A program made the translations under genes and the position numbers. Positions 1-8,004 of a stretch of DNA of 64,000 nt are shown here, one piece after another. Positions within the stretch are counted from its first letter, which is position 1. Every line of letters begins with the position of its first letter. Below the pieces are notes generated by a model. It ran no database searches and was not told the origin of the DNA. It saw only the letters and a list, made by a program, of their open reading frames with translations. The DNA comes from Candidatus Aenigmatarchaeota archaeon. Lineage in GTDB: Archaea; Aenigmatarchaeota; Aenigmatarchaeia; CG10238-14; SCSR01. The DNA is taken from NCBI GenBank assembly GCA_016187385.1, contig JACPJU010000001.1:401144-465143 (forward strand). The letters are read 5' to 3'.

Positions 1-177
1 ATTTAGCTGTTCCCTCAGATAGGTTATCCTGCTCTGCAAGAACTTGACTTCCCTAACGCTTCTCGCGAAAAACAAAGATTGCTGAGCCTCAGTTAACTGT
101 TGCTCTAAAAACATATCATGCTCTCTCAGGATTCTACCGTTTACCTTGTTGCCGTTAGTTTTAAATCCGTTTGGCAT
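1..177 (-). CDS. Partial small protein, N-terminal part only
   Basis: An open frame runs leftward from an ATG at 177 to the window edge and gives 59 residues with no stop. It begins MPNGFKTNGNKVNGRILREH and is rich in Glu, Gln, Arg and Leu, so it is probably alpha-helical or coiled-coil. It is divergent from the CCA-adding enzyme gene, with a 121-bp gap between them containing AT-rich TATA-like sequence. I do not recognise the family and the C-terminus lies outside the window. Confidence 0.55.
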   Translation of the reverse strand, partial: MPNGFKTNGNKVNGRILREHDMFLEQQLTEAQQSLFFARSVREVKFLQSRITYLREQLN

Positions 178-298
178 AGTCACTATATAGTAGTTACTGG
201 TATTTAAGCTTTGTGGTTTTTAACTATTTAAAAGTGACAAATATCTTAATCAAGCGCCCGGCGACAAGCTGATTTTAGTAGAAAACCAATTCTAGGAT

Positions 299-1726
299 AT
301 GGTAAACTATCAAACCTTGTTATCGAAGGTTTTGAAAAAGACAAAACCTAGGCAGGCAGACGAGAAGAAGCTTAACAACCTTTCAAAGAAAGCACTCGAG
401 ATTACGAGAGAAATAGTGAAGAAGTACCAAGGAAAGGCTATTCTCGCTGGAAGCATTACAAGGGGCACGTGGCTGCCGAACAAGAGGGAATTCGACATTT
501 TCATCCTGTTCCCAGAAGATCTGCCAGAAAACAAACTGGAAGAGCATGGTTTGCTGATAGGAAAACAAGTCATTAAACAACTGAAAGGAAAATCTTTCGT
601 AGAATACGCCCAGCATCCTTATGTGTCTGGTGTGGTTGATGGCGTGGACATAGATATAGTGCCTTGTTATGAAGTCGAGTCTGCGGAAAAGATAAAATCA
701 GCCGTTGACAGGACGCCTTTCCATGTCAGGTACATAGAAAAAAATCTAAGCTTGGAATTGTCAGATGACGTAAGGCTGTTGAAGCAATTTCTTACATCTA
801 ACAAGATATACGGAGCTGACGCAAAGACACAAGGATTTTCAGGGTATGTCTGCGAACTGTTGGTAATTAGATATGGTGGATTCTTGGAAGTGATTAAAGC
901 CGCAAGCAAATGGGTGCCAGGTAGTATTATTGATTTAGAAAATTATTATAAAAAAGAAGACCATCATAAACTGAGGAAAATCTTCAAAAATCAGCCTCTG
1001 ATTCTGATAGACCCTACAGATAGAAATAGAAATACCGCGTCTGCACTTTCCATCGAGAGTTTTCTCAGATTTGTAAAATTGTCTAAGGGATTCTTGGACA
1101 GACCGAATGTAAAGTACTTTTCCGAAAAGAAATTACCTTCAATAACAGGGAGAGAATTGAAACAGAAGCGATTGCAGAGAAAAACAGAATTATTGTTCAT
1201 CAAGTTCTCGCCACCTAAAGTCGTACCTGACATACTATGGCCGCAGCTCAGAAGATTTGCTGAAAGACTGCAGAGCATTCTGGAAGAGACCAAATACGAG
1301 TTCAAAGTCATGAGGAAAGATGTGTATTCAAATGAGAAAGATTTGGTTGTTGTGTTGCTTGAAATGGAGATTCCTAAATTGCCACCTATCCAGAAAAGAG
1401 TGGGACCGACTGTTTTTGCTGTAAAGGATTCCTCAAGATTTCTGGAAAAATACAAAAAACCGTTGACAGGGCCGTTTGTTGAAGAGTCGAATTGGGTAGT
1501 TGAAATCAACAGGAAATTCGTCTCATCGCATGAAAAGCTTGTGGACAGTTTGAAGAAGAGCAACGAAATTCTAAAGTCGAAAGGAATACCGAATTACATA
1601 GCGGATCAATTGTCCAAAGGATTTGAAATATTTTCTGATGACAGGAAGATATTGAAGCTGGTCAAAAGGGATAAGAACTTTGGAGTGTTCCTTAAGAAAT
1701 ACTTCGAAAAGGAAAGTCTGGTTTAA
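299..1726 (+). CDS. cca: CCA-adding enzyme (archaeal class I tRNA nucleotidyltransferase)
   Basis: 475 residues, close to the usual length of archaeal class I CCA enzymes. It adds or repairs the 3' CCA of tRNAs from CTP and ATP without a nucleic acid template. The nucleotidyltransferase signature GSITRGTWLP is at residues 51-60, followed by the acidic pair in EFDIF (Glu64, Asp66) and a third acidic site in VDIDIVP (around 117-119), matching the expected metal-binding carboxylates. The middle and C-terminal parts fit the central, tail and body domains of the family. Neither tRNA gene in this window encodes CCA, so the enzyme is needed here. RNase Z lies two genes downstream, a tRNA 3'-end maturation neighbourhood. 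The identification is firm from motif and length. Confidence 0.95.
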   Translation: MVNYQTLLSKVLKKTKPRQADEKKLNNLSKKALEITREIVKKYQGKAILAGSITRGTWLPNKREFDIFILFPEDLPENKLEEHGLLIGKQVIKQLKGKSFVEYAQHPYVSGVVDGVDIDIVPCYEVESAEKIKSAVDRTPFHVRYIEKNLSLELSDDVRLLKQFLTSNKIYGADAKTQGFSGYVCELLVIRYGGFLEVIKAASKWVPGSIIDLENYYKKEDHHKLRKIFKNQPLILIDPTDRNRNTASALSIESFLRFVKLSKGFLDRPNVKYFSEKKLPSITGRELKQKRLQRKTELLFIKFSPPKVVPDILWPQLRRFAERLQSILEETKYEFKVMRKDVYSNEKDLVVVLLEMEIPKLPPIQKRVGPTVFAVKDSSRFLEKYKKPLTGPFVEESNWVVEINRKFVSSHEKLVDSLKKSNEILKSKGIPNYIADQLSKGFEIFSDDRKILKLVKRDKNFGVFLKKYFEKESLV

Positions 1727-1751
1727 ATCTATTTAATACAAATAGATTCAT

Positions 1752-2210
1752 ATGCCAAGTATAATAGCTCTAACAGCTAGATCGCTAAGAAAATCTAACA
1801 GAAGTAGAAAAGCATTAGAATACTTAACGTCCGTTATCGATACAGAATCAGATGATATTGAAGCTAGATTTGAACTTGAACACTTACTTTATGAAGTTGG
1901 TAATATTGAAGAAGCTGTGAAGCAAAATGAAGAAATTTTAAAAAGAGATCCTAATTTCGCAGAGAGTTGGTTTAATTTGGGTTGGATATATGCTACTAGT
2001 AAGGGTAACGTTCATAAAGGTATTGAATATCTCCAAAGAGCACTAGGTATACACCCCAAAAATCCCGGTTATTTGTATACGCTTGGTTGTTTTTATCAGA
2101 TCAATGATACACGCCATGAGGCACGTGATGCTTTTACACGCTGCATTTCTAACAGTCCCGACGAACCTATTCGTAGAGATGCAGAACGTCGCTTAGCAAT
2201 GCTACAGTAG
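1752..2210 (+). CDS. Tetratricopeptide-repeat protein
   Basis: 152 residues made of about four TPR units. The pattern W-x2-LG-x2-Y is visible in AESWFNLGWIYA (about residues 70-81), and GYLYTLGCFYQ begins the next unit. TPRs are protein-protein interaction scaffolds, so the partner and process cannot be read from the sequence. There is no signal peptide or membrane segment, so it is probably cytoplasmic. A TATA-like element (ctatttaata) sits about 20 nt before the ATG, so the gene probably has its own promoter. It lies between cca and rnz, which is weak support for an RNA-related role. Confidence 0.8.
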   Translation: MPSIIALTARSLRKSNRSRKALEYLTSVIDTESDDIEARFELEHLLYEVGNIEEAVKQNEEILKRDPNFAESWFNLGWIYATSKGNVHKGIEYLQRALGIHPKNPGYLYTLGCFYQINDTRHEARDAFTRCISNSPDEPIRRDAERRLAMLQ

Positions 2211-2239
2211 TTCTTTTAATTTCTAACCCAATAATTAAT

Positions 2240-3160
2240 ATGCTTCAAATAACATTCTTGGGCACAGTATCGGGAATACCGACCAAAGACAGGAATCACT
2301 CAGCCATAGTTTTCGAGTATTACACTGACAAGAAGGAAACTTTCCTATTCGACTGCGGCGAGGGAACGCAAAAACAATTGATGATGTCTGATGTCAGTTT
2401 CATGGATATAGACAACATTTTCATAACGCACTGGCATGCAGACCATTTCGCGGGATTGATACCATTGATTCAGACGATGAGCATGGAAAAGAGAAAGAAA
2501 GAACTGACAATATTCGGTCCAGAGGCAGAAAGATTTGTAGAAGATATTATTGATCTGGGATATTTCGGTTTGAGATTTCCTGTAAATGCAGTGAATGTCC
2601 CATTCGAAGGAAGCGAAATAACAAAAATCTTCGAGGGAGAAGAATCCGAAATCCTGTCAATACCAACCCTGCATACAGTTCCTAGTGTTGCATACTGCTT
2701 CAAGGAAAAGGACAGGTGGGGCATCGATTTGGACAGATTAAAATCACTCGGTCTCAAGCGCGGAAGTTGGCTGAACAAAGTCAAGAAACATGGCGAAGGT
2801 GGGTACAAGGGACAGAAAGTCAAGATTGAAGACATAGCCGACAAAAAGGAAGGACTGAAGGCCATCTACACAGGAGACACAAAGCCGTGCGATAATGTAG
2901 TTAAACTGTCGCAAGATGCCGACTTATTAATTCATGACGGAACATTTCTCGAACTTGATGAATCTGGCGGCAAATACCATGCGGATGTCGTGGAAGCTGC
3001 AAAGAGTGCGAAAAAAGCCAATGTAAAACAGTTGATATTAACACACATTAGTCGCAGATATCAAAAAGATGATATTAAGGAAATGGAGAGCAGAGCAAAG
3101 AAAGTTTTTCCAAATACTAGTATAGCGCACGACTTTATGAAAATACAAGTGAGAAAATAG
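2240..3160 (+). CDS. rnz: Ribonuclease Z (tRNA 3' processing endonuclease)
   Basis: 306 residues, the size of the short RNase Z form. It cuts pre-tRNA just after the discriminator base so that the CCA enzyme can act. The metallo-beta-lactamase metal motif HWHADH is at residues 64-69. LFDCGEGTQ precedes it, as is typical for RNase Z, and later ligands lie in HTVPS, YTGDT and LTHIS. The N-terminal LGTVSGIPTKDRNHSA block is also family-typical. It lies downstream of cca and the TPR gene on the same strand. Another beta-lactamase-fold RNase, aCPSF1 at 24-26 kb, differs by having KH and beta-CASP regions. Confidence 0.95.
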   Translation: MLQITFLGTVSGIPTKDRNHSAIVFEYYTDKKETFLFDCGEGTQKQLMMSDVSFMDIDNIFITHWHADHFAGLIPLIQTMSMEKRKKELTIFGPEAERFVEDIIDLGYFGLRFPVNAVNVPFEGSEITKIFEGEESEILSIPTLHTVPSVAYCFKEKDRWGIDLDRLKSLGLKRGSWLNKVKKHGEGGYKGQKVKIEDIADKKEGLKAIYTGDTKPCDNVVKLSQDADLLIHDGTFLELDESGGKYHADVVEAAKSAKKANVKQLILTHISRRYQKDDIKEMESRAKKVFPNTSIAHDFMKIQVRK

Positions 3161-3168
3161 ATTGCAAG

Positions 3169-3444
3169 ATGAAACCATTTGAAATTATAGACAAATTCGA
3201 TAGGAGAATCAAACTCACAGAAGACAGAATATGGTCACATATATCTAAAAGACCTGAGATGTTGGATGCTGAAGGTCTGATAAAAATCGCTCTGAAAGAT
3301 CCCGATGAAGTAAGAGAAAGCAAGGAAGATGCTAACGCTTGGTTGTATTACAAGGTTAATCCTAAAGGCGATAAATGGAACAAATTTATAATAATGGGCA
3401 CGACCGGATTTGAACCGGCGACCGATCGATTTCTTAGCGCTTAG
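3169..3444 (+). pseudogene. C-terminally truncated PBECR-like nuclease-fold protein running into a tRNA gene
   Basis: The frame starts 9 bp after rnz and encodes 91 residues. Residues 1-75 (IKLTEDRIWSHI, PDEVRESKEDANAWLYYKV) resemble the barnase/EndoU/RelE-like PBECR type domains found in phage and toxin proteins. I expect such domains to continue with another beta-strand and an ITAY-like segment. Here the similarity stops at about position 3395, exactly the 3' end of the minus-strand tRNA-Ile. The last 16 codons (GTTGFEPATDRFLSA) are only the antisense of the tRNA T-arm and anticodon arm. I infer a truncated remnant, possibly cut by recombination at the tRNA 3' end. A functional short protein is possible but less likely. 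The family call is from memory and moderate. Confidence 0.5.
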
Positions 3445-3501
3445 CTGACATATAAGTCGATTGCTCCTTCTGGAGAGTTAACCAGGCTAAGCTACGTGCC
3501 C
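3395..3501 (-). tRNA. tRNA-Ile (anticodon UAU) with canonical intron and an enlarged D-loop
   Basis: Read on the minus strand, a 7-bp acceptor (GGGCACG/CGTGCCC), T-arm GCCGG-TTCAAAT-CCGGT, a 5-nt variable loop and discriminator A are clear. The anticodon stem is ATCGA/TCGAT. Between its arms the loop is 27 nt. A 4-bp helix CTTA/TAAG flanked by 3-nt bulges TAT and AAA is a canonical bulge-helix-bulge. It places a 20-nt intron at 3431-3450 after position 37 and leaves loop CTTATAA, anticodon TAT at 3452-3454. The D-stem GCTT/GAGC encloses 22 nt instead of about 10, so 12 extra nt (about 3467-3478) may be a second intron. Removing both gives 75 nt, a normal mature length. CCA is not encoded. Confidence 0.9.
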
Positions 3502-3546
3502 CTTACTTTATATCATTATCACGCACCAATTTATTTATTGGTAAGC

Positions 3547-4452
3547 ATGTTCGATAAGACAATCTTGATGAACAAGATTATAAATACTTTGCATGAAAAC
3601 GAATTCGAAACTTTTGTCACCCACGGTTCCTTTGACATAGTTGCCAGAAGGGAGCATCTATTTCTGATAAAAACTCTCATGAATGTCGACGCACTGGACG
3701 AGTCGCACGCGACAGACTTGCAAACCATTTCCTATTTCCTGTCGGCATACCCTTTTGTAATCTCCCAGAGAAACAACAGGGAACATCTGAATGACGCAGT
3801 TGTCTATTCAAGATTCGAATTGCCTGTAATGACGCCCCAATTGTTCAAGACAATGCTCGAGGATGAAGATATTATTGTAACATACTCGTCAAAAGGAAGG
3901 CACACGCAGGAAATCAACACATTCTCTCTGAGAGAAAAGAGAAAGGAACTGGACCTGACTCTGGAAGAGCTTGCACAGCAGGCAGGCATTTCCAAGAAAG
4001 CCATGTACGAGATAGAAAAAAGGCGGGTCAATCCCAAAAAGGAAACTGTCAGGAAACTGGAGAGGATACTTTCTGCAGAGCTCAGCCTGCCTTATGAAAT
4101 GAAGCACACGCAGGCAGTATATAGAAATCCGAGAAATCATTTCCAGAAATCCGTGAGCATGGAATTTTCCAGGATTGGAATAGACAATTCATCTGTGCAT
4201 TCATCGCCGTTTGAAATTGTGGGTAAAGAAAGCTTCTCGCTGATAACAAGCCTATCTATTGTGCCGTCGGAAGCCAAGAATGAATTGAATGAAATCAAGC
4301 AGTTGTCGAACATATTTTCTTCGAAATCGGTTCTGATCTCCAAAAGATCCTACAAGGAATCCGTTGAAGGCGTACCGATAATTTCTGAACAAGAATTAAA
4401 TCAGATCAAAGATTCTAAAGAATTGTCAAAGATTATAGACGAGAGAATCTAA
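3547..4452 (+). CDS. Archaeal HTH (XRE-type) transcriptional regulator, MJ1164-like
   Basis: 301 residues from the ATG at 3547. The longer frame starts inside the tRNA-Ile gene, so the internal start is preferred; a TATA element (actttatat) lies about 35-40 nt before it. Residues about 1-105 form an alpha/beta N-terminal domain. A helix-turn-helix follows at roughly residues 125-180 with TLEELAQQAGISKKAMYEIE, then a C-terminal alpha/beta region with VLISKRS. This is the architecture of the conserved archaeal putative HTH regulator family typified by MJ1164. Targets are unknown. The promoter-proximal position next to tRNA-Ile on the opposite strand is noted but not informative. Confidence 0.85.
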   Translation: MFDKTILMNKIINTLHENEFETFVTHGSFDIVARREHLFLIKTLMNVDALDESHATDLQTISYFLSAYPFVISQRNNREHLNDAVVYSRFELPVMTPQLFKTMLEDEDIIVTYSSKGRHTQEINTFSLREKRKELDLTLEELAQQAGISKKAMYEIEKRRVNPKKETVRKLERILSAELSLPYEMKHTQAVYRNPRNHFQKSVSMEFSRIGIDNSSVHSSPFEIVGKESFSLITSLSIVPSEAKNELNEIKQLSNIFSSKSVLISKRSYKESVEGVPIISEQELNQIKDSKELSKIIDERI

Positions 4453-4551
4453 TAGGTTCTTTAAGGAAATATACATTTTCATTACAAAAACAACAGAGCT
4501 TATAGAATGAAATCTTTAAATACATATGAAGATATATGTATATGGATATAT

Positions 4552-4860
4552 ATGCAGCAAATAAATCAACAGAAAGAAGCAAAAATTCACCTAAATGTAA
4601 CTAGAATCATTCATTCACCTACTCTTAGTACTGTCCTAATGGTTGAGGATATTTTGAGGAAACAAGATGGTCCAGTGTCTTTAGAAGGACTAAAAAGGGC
4701 TTTGCCCAAAAAAATTATGGACCAATCATTGAGAATAATACTTGCTTACTTAGAAAACAAGGGCTCAATATTAATAGGGCTAAAAGGAATAAGCTGGATA
4801 GCTAACGACAATCCAAAATTTCTTCAGATGATTAAGAAAGCAAAGGTAATTGAAGTATGA
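4552..4860 (+). CDS. Small winged-helix-like protein, paralogue of the 26.7-kb gene
   Basis: About 102 residues from the ATG at 4552; a start at 4507 would add 15 residues. The later start is preferred because cTTTAAATAc at 4512-4520 would be its TATA box. The core TVLMVEDILRKQDGPVS followed by LRIILAYLENKGSI looks like a small winged helix: helices, then a beta wing ending in a Trp-rich strand (ISWIAND). The gene at 26719-26973 has the same layout with TVLMVEDAIKRAGEYPS and LILEYLEESGKIVI, so the two are paralogues. Cytoplasmic DNA binding is inferred from the fold pattern only. It lies upstream of the RHH-PIN pair but appears to be separately transcribed. Confidence 0.75.
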   Translation: MQQINQQKEAKIHLNVTRIIHSPTLSTVLMVEDILRKQDGPVSLEGLKRALPKKIMDQSLRIILAYLENKGSILIGLKGISWIANDNPKFLQMIKKAKVIEV

Positions 4861-4914
4861 GACCAGTACGAGTAAGTTTTATATACTTATATCTTTTATA
4901 TATACTTGAGATAT

Positions 4915-5217
4915 ATGTCTAAATTAACACAAAAAATGGAAAAGACTCTTGTATTGCTGCCTAAGAAAGACGTGGATATGATAAAGCAACTAATACATGA
5001 AGGCAGATACATAACAAAGTCTGATTTCTTTAGAGCTGCGATCAAACAGCTGTTATATGGTGAAGAAAGGATGAAAAGATTCGAAGAACTTACTAAAGAA
5101 CTGCAGGAAACGGTAAGAAGGAAGGGTATAAGCAAAAAATCTCTAAATGAATCTTTAGAAAAGACTGAACAGGAAACTAGAGAAAAGATGAGAAGACTAC
5201 TAGCCGAGACTAGTTAA
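4915..5217 (+). CDS. Ribbon-helix-helix antitoxin-like protein of an RHH-PIN pair
   Basis: About 100 residues from ATG 4915 (an alternative in-frame start is 4906). The N-terminal segment KTLVLLPKKDVDMIKQLIHE, then GRYITKSDFFRAAIKQLL, is the beta-strand, helix, helix arrangement of CopG/VapB-type ribbon-helix-helix DNA-binding antitoxins. The C-terminal half is a charged helix likely to wrap the toxin. It is followed 8 bp later by a PIN-domain gene, the usual antitoxin-then-toxin order. A strongly AT-rich promoter region with TTTATATA repeats lies at 4877-4905. Autoregulation by the RHH complex is expected for such pairs but is inference here. Confidence 0.8.
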   Translation: MSKLTQKMEKTLVLLPKKDVDMIKQLIHEGRYITKSDFFRAAIKQLLYGEERMKRFEELTKELQETVRRKGISKKSLNESLEKTEQETREKMRRLLAETS

Positions 5218-5225
5218 ATAACTTT

Positions 5226-5648
5226 ATGGAAAAGCCAGAGATTCTACTAATAGACACAACAAATCTGTATTCTGGCGTCATTTATCATGGTGTTGAGCAC
5301 AAGATTCTGAAGTCTGGCAAGTTTTTGTTTCTTACAACTGATGTAAACATGGGTGAAATCGCCAGGGTGATTAAACGAAATCTGGATTGGGATGATGAAA
5401 AGATTAAGGAGTTAATTGCAAATACGCCAGTCATTACAATTCCCAGTTCGGTTTATTCTACAAAACTATTTGAAGCCAATGATTTGATAGGCAAAAGAGA
5501 TCCTAAAGATGTGCCTTTGGTGGCTTTGGCATTAAGAATAGAAAATGATGGAATATTCTCTTCTGACACAGATTTTGAAGTTGTTAAAGACAGATTTAGA
5601 ATTTGGAAAGGAAGTGAGTTGCTTAAATTTGTGGGAGAAAAAAGTTAG
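5226..5648 (+). CDS. PIN-domain ribonuclease, probable VapC-like toxin
   Basis: 140 residues, typical for a single PIN domain. The first strand ends with catalytic Asp10 (ILLIDTTNLYSG). Further acidic residues are in NMGEIARV, in RDPKDVPLVALAL and in SSDTDFE, matching the three to four carboxylates that bind Mg/Mn in PIN RNases. The layout resembles archaeal VapC-like PIN families. It follows the RHH gene by 8 bp, so the two probably form a toxin-antitoxin operon in which the PIN protein cleaves RNA when free of antitoxin. The RNA target cannot be predicted. The downstream 147 bp contain the thermosome promoter. Confidence 0.82.
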   Translation: MEKPEILLIDTTNLYSGVIYHGVEHKILKSGKFLFLTTDVNMGEIARVIKRNLDWDDEKIKELIANTPVITIPSSVYSTKLFEANDLIGKRDPKDVPLVALALRIENDGIFSSDTDFEVVKDRFRIWKGSELLKFVGEKS

Positions 5649-5742
5649 TTTACTTCGTTTATTGAGGGAAGACCCGTTACTTAACAAAATTCAATTTTCA
5701 CCTTCTAGGACCCACAGAATTAACAGAACCCTCAACCAAAAG

Positions 5743-5752
5743 ATTTAAATAT
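5743..5752 (+). promoter_or_regulatory. TATA box for the thermosome gene
   Basis: The element atttaaatat matches the archaeal box A. A transcription start about 25 nt downstream would leave a roughly 20-nt leader before the thermosome ATG at 5796. GGTGA at 5788-5792 could act as a Shine-Dalgarno element. No heat-shock regulator site was recognised. Confidence 0.6.
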
Positions 5753-5795
5753 GTGTATGTGGGTATATCTAATACTGTTTTAAAAATGGTGAATT

Positions 5796-7448
5796 ATGGT
5801 TCAAGCTATGGTCGGAAATCTGGGCGGTCAGCCGATATTGATCTTGCCGGAAGGTTCGATGAGAACTACTGGAAAGGACGCCCAGAAACAGAACATCACA
5901 GCAGCCAGGGCAGTTGCAGAAGCCGTCAGAAGCACATTGGGACCAAAAGGCATGGACAAGATGCTTGTTGATTCTATCGGAGACATTGTCATCACAAATG
6001 ACGGCGTTACAATTTTAGAGGAAATGGAAATCGAGCATCCTGCGGCAAAAATGATGGTTGAGGTCGCAAAGACACAGAACGAGGAAGTGGGCGACGGCAC
6101 AACAACAGCAGTCATAATCGCAGGAGAGCTTTTGAAGAAGGCGGAAGAACTCTTGGAGCAGGAAATCCATCCCACAGTCATAACAAAAGGCTTCAAGATA
6201 GCAAAGGACGAATCAATGAAAATTTTGGACGAGATTGGAAAGCCAGTCTCCCTGGAAGACACTGAAACCCTGAAGAAAATAGCGGTGACATCAATGTATG
6301 GAAAATCCGCTGAAAAGGCGTCCACTCATCTGGCGCAGCTGGTTGTCGATGCAATAAAAATGGTCGCCGAAAAGAAAGACGGAAAGACAATAGTCGATAC
6401 GGACAACGTTAAAAGGGAAAAAAAACACGGCGGAAGTTCTGACGAGACAGAGCTGGTAAGGGGAATTGTTATTGATAAGGAAATTGTCCATCCAGCCATG
6501 CCGAGGACAATCAACGACGCGAAGATAGCGCTTGTTGACGTGGCATTGGAAGTCAAGGAAACAGAGACTGACGCAGAAATAAGAATCACATCTCCTGAAC
6601 AGATGCAGGCATTCATTGACCAGGAACAGAAGATGCTGAGGGGAATGGTCGACAAGGTTGTCGCTTCCGGAGCCAATGTTCTTGTATGCCAGAAAGGAAT
6701 TGATGATTTGGCGCAGCACTATCTCGCGAAAAAGGGAGTCATGGCATGCAGAAGGGCGAAGAAATCCGACATGGAGGCTTTGGCAAAGGCAACCGGCGGA
6801 AGAATTGTTACAAGCCTGGAAGATCTAAGTTCTGAGGATTTGGGTTACGCAAAGACTGTGGAAGAAAGAAAGATCGCTGGAGAGTCAATGACATTTGTAA
6901 GGGACTGCAAAGATCCAAAGTCTGTGACAATTCTGGTAAGGGGAAGCACTGAACATGTTGTTGATGAATACGACAGAAGCATAGAGGATGCTGTCGGGGC
7001 TGTTGCATCTGCTTTGGAGAATGGAAAAATCGTTGCTGGCGCAGGTTCGCCTGAAGCGGAAGTGTCAAGCAGACTGAAGAAATTCGCGCAAAAATTCCCA
7101 GGAAGGGAACAGCTCGCGATAAAGGCTTTTGCCGACGCATTGGAAGTCGTGCCGAGAAGCCTTGCCGAGAATGCAGGACTTGATCCTATAGACATGCTTG
7201 TTGAATTAAGGGCAAAGCACGAAAATGGCGGTGTAATGTATGGCGTTGATTTGGTTGCCGGCAAGATTAATGACGCTTTCGCAGCCGGTGTTATCGAGCC
7301 ATTGAAAGTCAAACTGCAGGCAATAACATCTGCATCAGAAGCCGCAGAAATGATTTTGAGAATTGATGATGTGATAACAGCAGGAAAGCTGAGCAGGGGT
7401 GGTATGCCTCCGGGAATGCCACCTGGAATGGAAGGCGGCGAAGAGTAA
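5796..7448 (+). CDS. thsA: Thermosome subunit (group II chaperonin)
   Basis: 550 residues, full length for the family. Group II chaperonins form double-ring ATP-driven folding chambers in the archaeal cytosol. Conserved ATPase blocks are present: [11 protein letters not shown] (about 47-57), NDGVTI (68-73), GDGTTT (99-104). The C-terminal tail [11 protein letters not shown] is a typical Gly/Met-rich chaperonin end. The start at 5796 gives the normal N-terminal extension before [14 protein letters not shown]. Another overlapping frame at 5753 is a shadow. Only one subunit gene is in this window, so whether the ring is homo- or hetero-oligomeric cannot be told. The gene uses more GC-rich synonymous codons than its neighbours, consistent with high expression. 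Confidence 0.97.
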   Translation: MVQAMVGNLGGQPILILPEGSMRTTGKDAQKQNITAARAVAEAVRSTLGPKGMDKMLVDSIGDIVITNDGVTILEEMEIEHPAAKMMVEVAKTQNEEVGDGTTTAVIIAGELLKKAEELLEQEIHPTVITKGFKIAKDESMKILDEIGKPVSLEDTETLKKIAVTSMYGKSAEKASTHLAQLVVDAIKMVAEKKDGKTIVDTDNVKREKKHGGSSDETELVRGIVIDKEIVHPAMPRTINDAKIALVDVALEVKETETDAEIRITSPEQMQAFIDQEQKMLRGMVDKVVASGANVLVCQKGIDDLAQHYLAKKGVMACRRAKKSDMEALAKATGGRIVTSLEDLSSEDLGYAKTVEERKIAGESMTFVRDCKDPKSVTILVRGSTEHVVDEYDRSIEDAVGAVASALENGKIVAGAGSPEAEVSSRLKKFAQKFPGREQLAIKAFADALEVVPRSLAENAGLDPIDMLVELRAKHENGGVMYGVDLVAGKINDAFAAGVIEPLKVKLQAITSASEAAEMILRIDDVITAGKLSRGGMPPGMPPGMEGGEE

Positions 7449-7522
7449 ATCCACTTTCCGTTTAACGCTTATATTTATCACAATCCTAATTAACCTTGTC
7501 AAGAACTGTAACAGGGATTAAT

Positions 7523-7726
7523 ATGCAAAGAGAATTTAATGTCATAATCGAAGAAGGAAAAGACGGTTACTTTATCTCAGAAGTAGTGGAATTGCCCGGT
7601 TGCCATACACAAGCCAAAACTTTAGACGAATTGATGAAGAGAACTAAAGAGGCTGTTTCATTATACTTGGAAGAAGAACAACCAGTTGAAGAAAAGTTTA
7701 TCGGTGTACAAAAAATAAAAGTGTAA
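7523..7726 (+). CDS. hicB: HicB-like antitoxin
   Basis: About 68 residues from the ATG at 7523; a TTG at 7496 would add nine residues. It starts MQREFNVIIEEGKDGYFISE and continues with VVELPGCHTQAKTLDEL and KEAVSLYLEE, which is the HicB partial RNase H-like fold signature (DGYF, PGC, T-x2-E, EA-x3-YL). A TATA-like cttatattta lies at about 7468-7477. The HicA gene begins 1 bp after the stop. HicB neutralises HicA and, in many systems, represses the operon. No separate DNA-binding domain is visible in this short version. Confidence 0.85.
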   Translation: MQREFNVIIEEGKDGYFISEVVELPGCHTQAKTLDELMKRTKEAVSLYLEEEQPVEEKFIGVQKIKV

Positions 7727-7727
7727 A

Positions 7728-7952
7728 ATGAAACTCCCGATTCTCAAGGCAAATGAATTAACACAAGTTCTCAAAAAAATGGGATTTGATCTAGTCAGAC
7801 AGAAGGGAAGCCACGCATTTCTCAGACATCCTGACGGCAAAACAACCGTAATTCCCGTTCACCCTACAGAAGAAATAGATAGAGGTTTGTTAAACAAAAT
7901 AATCAAGAAAGACCTGAAAATCAACAGAGATGAGTTTACGAGATATTTATAG
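7728..7952 (+). CDS. hicA: HicA-like mRNA interferase toxin (YcfA family)
   Basis: 74 residues, normal for HicA. The dsRBD-like fold signature is clear: LKKMGFDLVRQKGSHAFL with the catalytic His of GSH at about residue 27, then VIPVHPTEEIDRGLLNKI. HicA toxins cleave mRNA independently of ribosomes and are held inactive by HicB, encoded immediately upstream with a 1-bp gap. The order antitoxin then toxin is reversed relative to many bacterial hicAB loci but is common in archaea. This is the second toxin-antitoxin pair within 3 kb. Confidence 0.88.
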   Translation: MKLPILKANELTQVLKKMGFDLVRQKGSHAFLRHPDGKTTVIPVHPTEEIDRGLLNKIIKKDLKINRDEFTRYL

Positions 7953-7972
7953 ACGCGTGAAAACAGCTTATC

Positions 7973-7983
7973 TTTTTATATAA
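7973..7983 (+). promoter_or_regulatory. TATA box upstream of the pilus gene cluster
   Basis: ttttatataaa lies about 25-30 nt before the ATG at 8005, the normal spacing for a leaderless archaeal transcript. It probably drives the coiled-coil gene and possibly the following pilus operon. Confidence 0.55.
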
Positions 7984-8004
7984 ACCATCCCCAATTAATA
8001 TTAG

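Noticed and set aside
249-277. Short hairpin AATCA-GC with GC-TGATT upstream of cca
   Set aside because: The stem is short and bulged, with no boxes of a known RNA class; too weak to call a feature.
991-1563. 190-residue minus-strand open frame
   Set aside because: It lies entirely inside the cca gene, has no promoter and has a composition typical of an antisense shadow.
3396-3444. Protein tail GTTGFEPATDRFLSA at the end of the 3169 frame
   Set aside because: It is the antisense translation of the tRNA-Ile T-arm and anticodon arm, a well-known false protein end.
5828-7312. Several long minus-strand frames over the thermosome gene
   Set aside because: They are shadows of a GC-richer, highly biased coding sequence.
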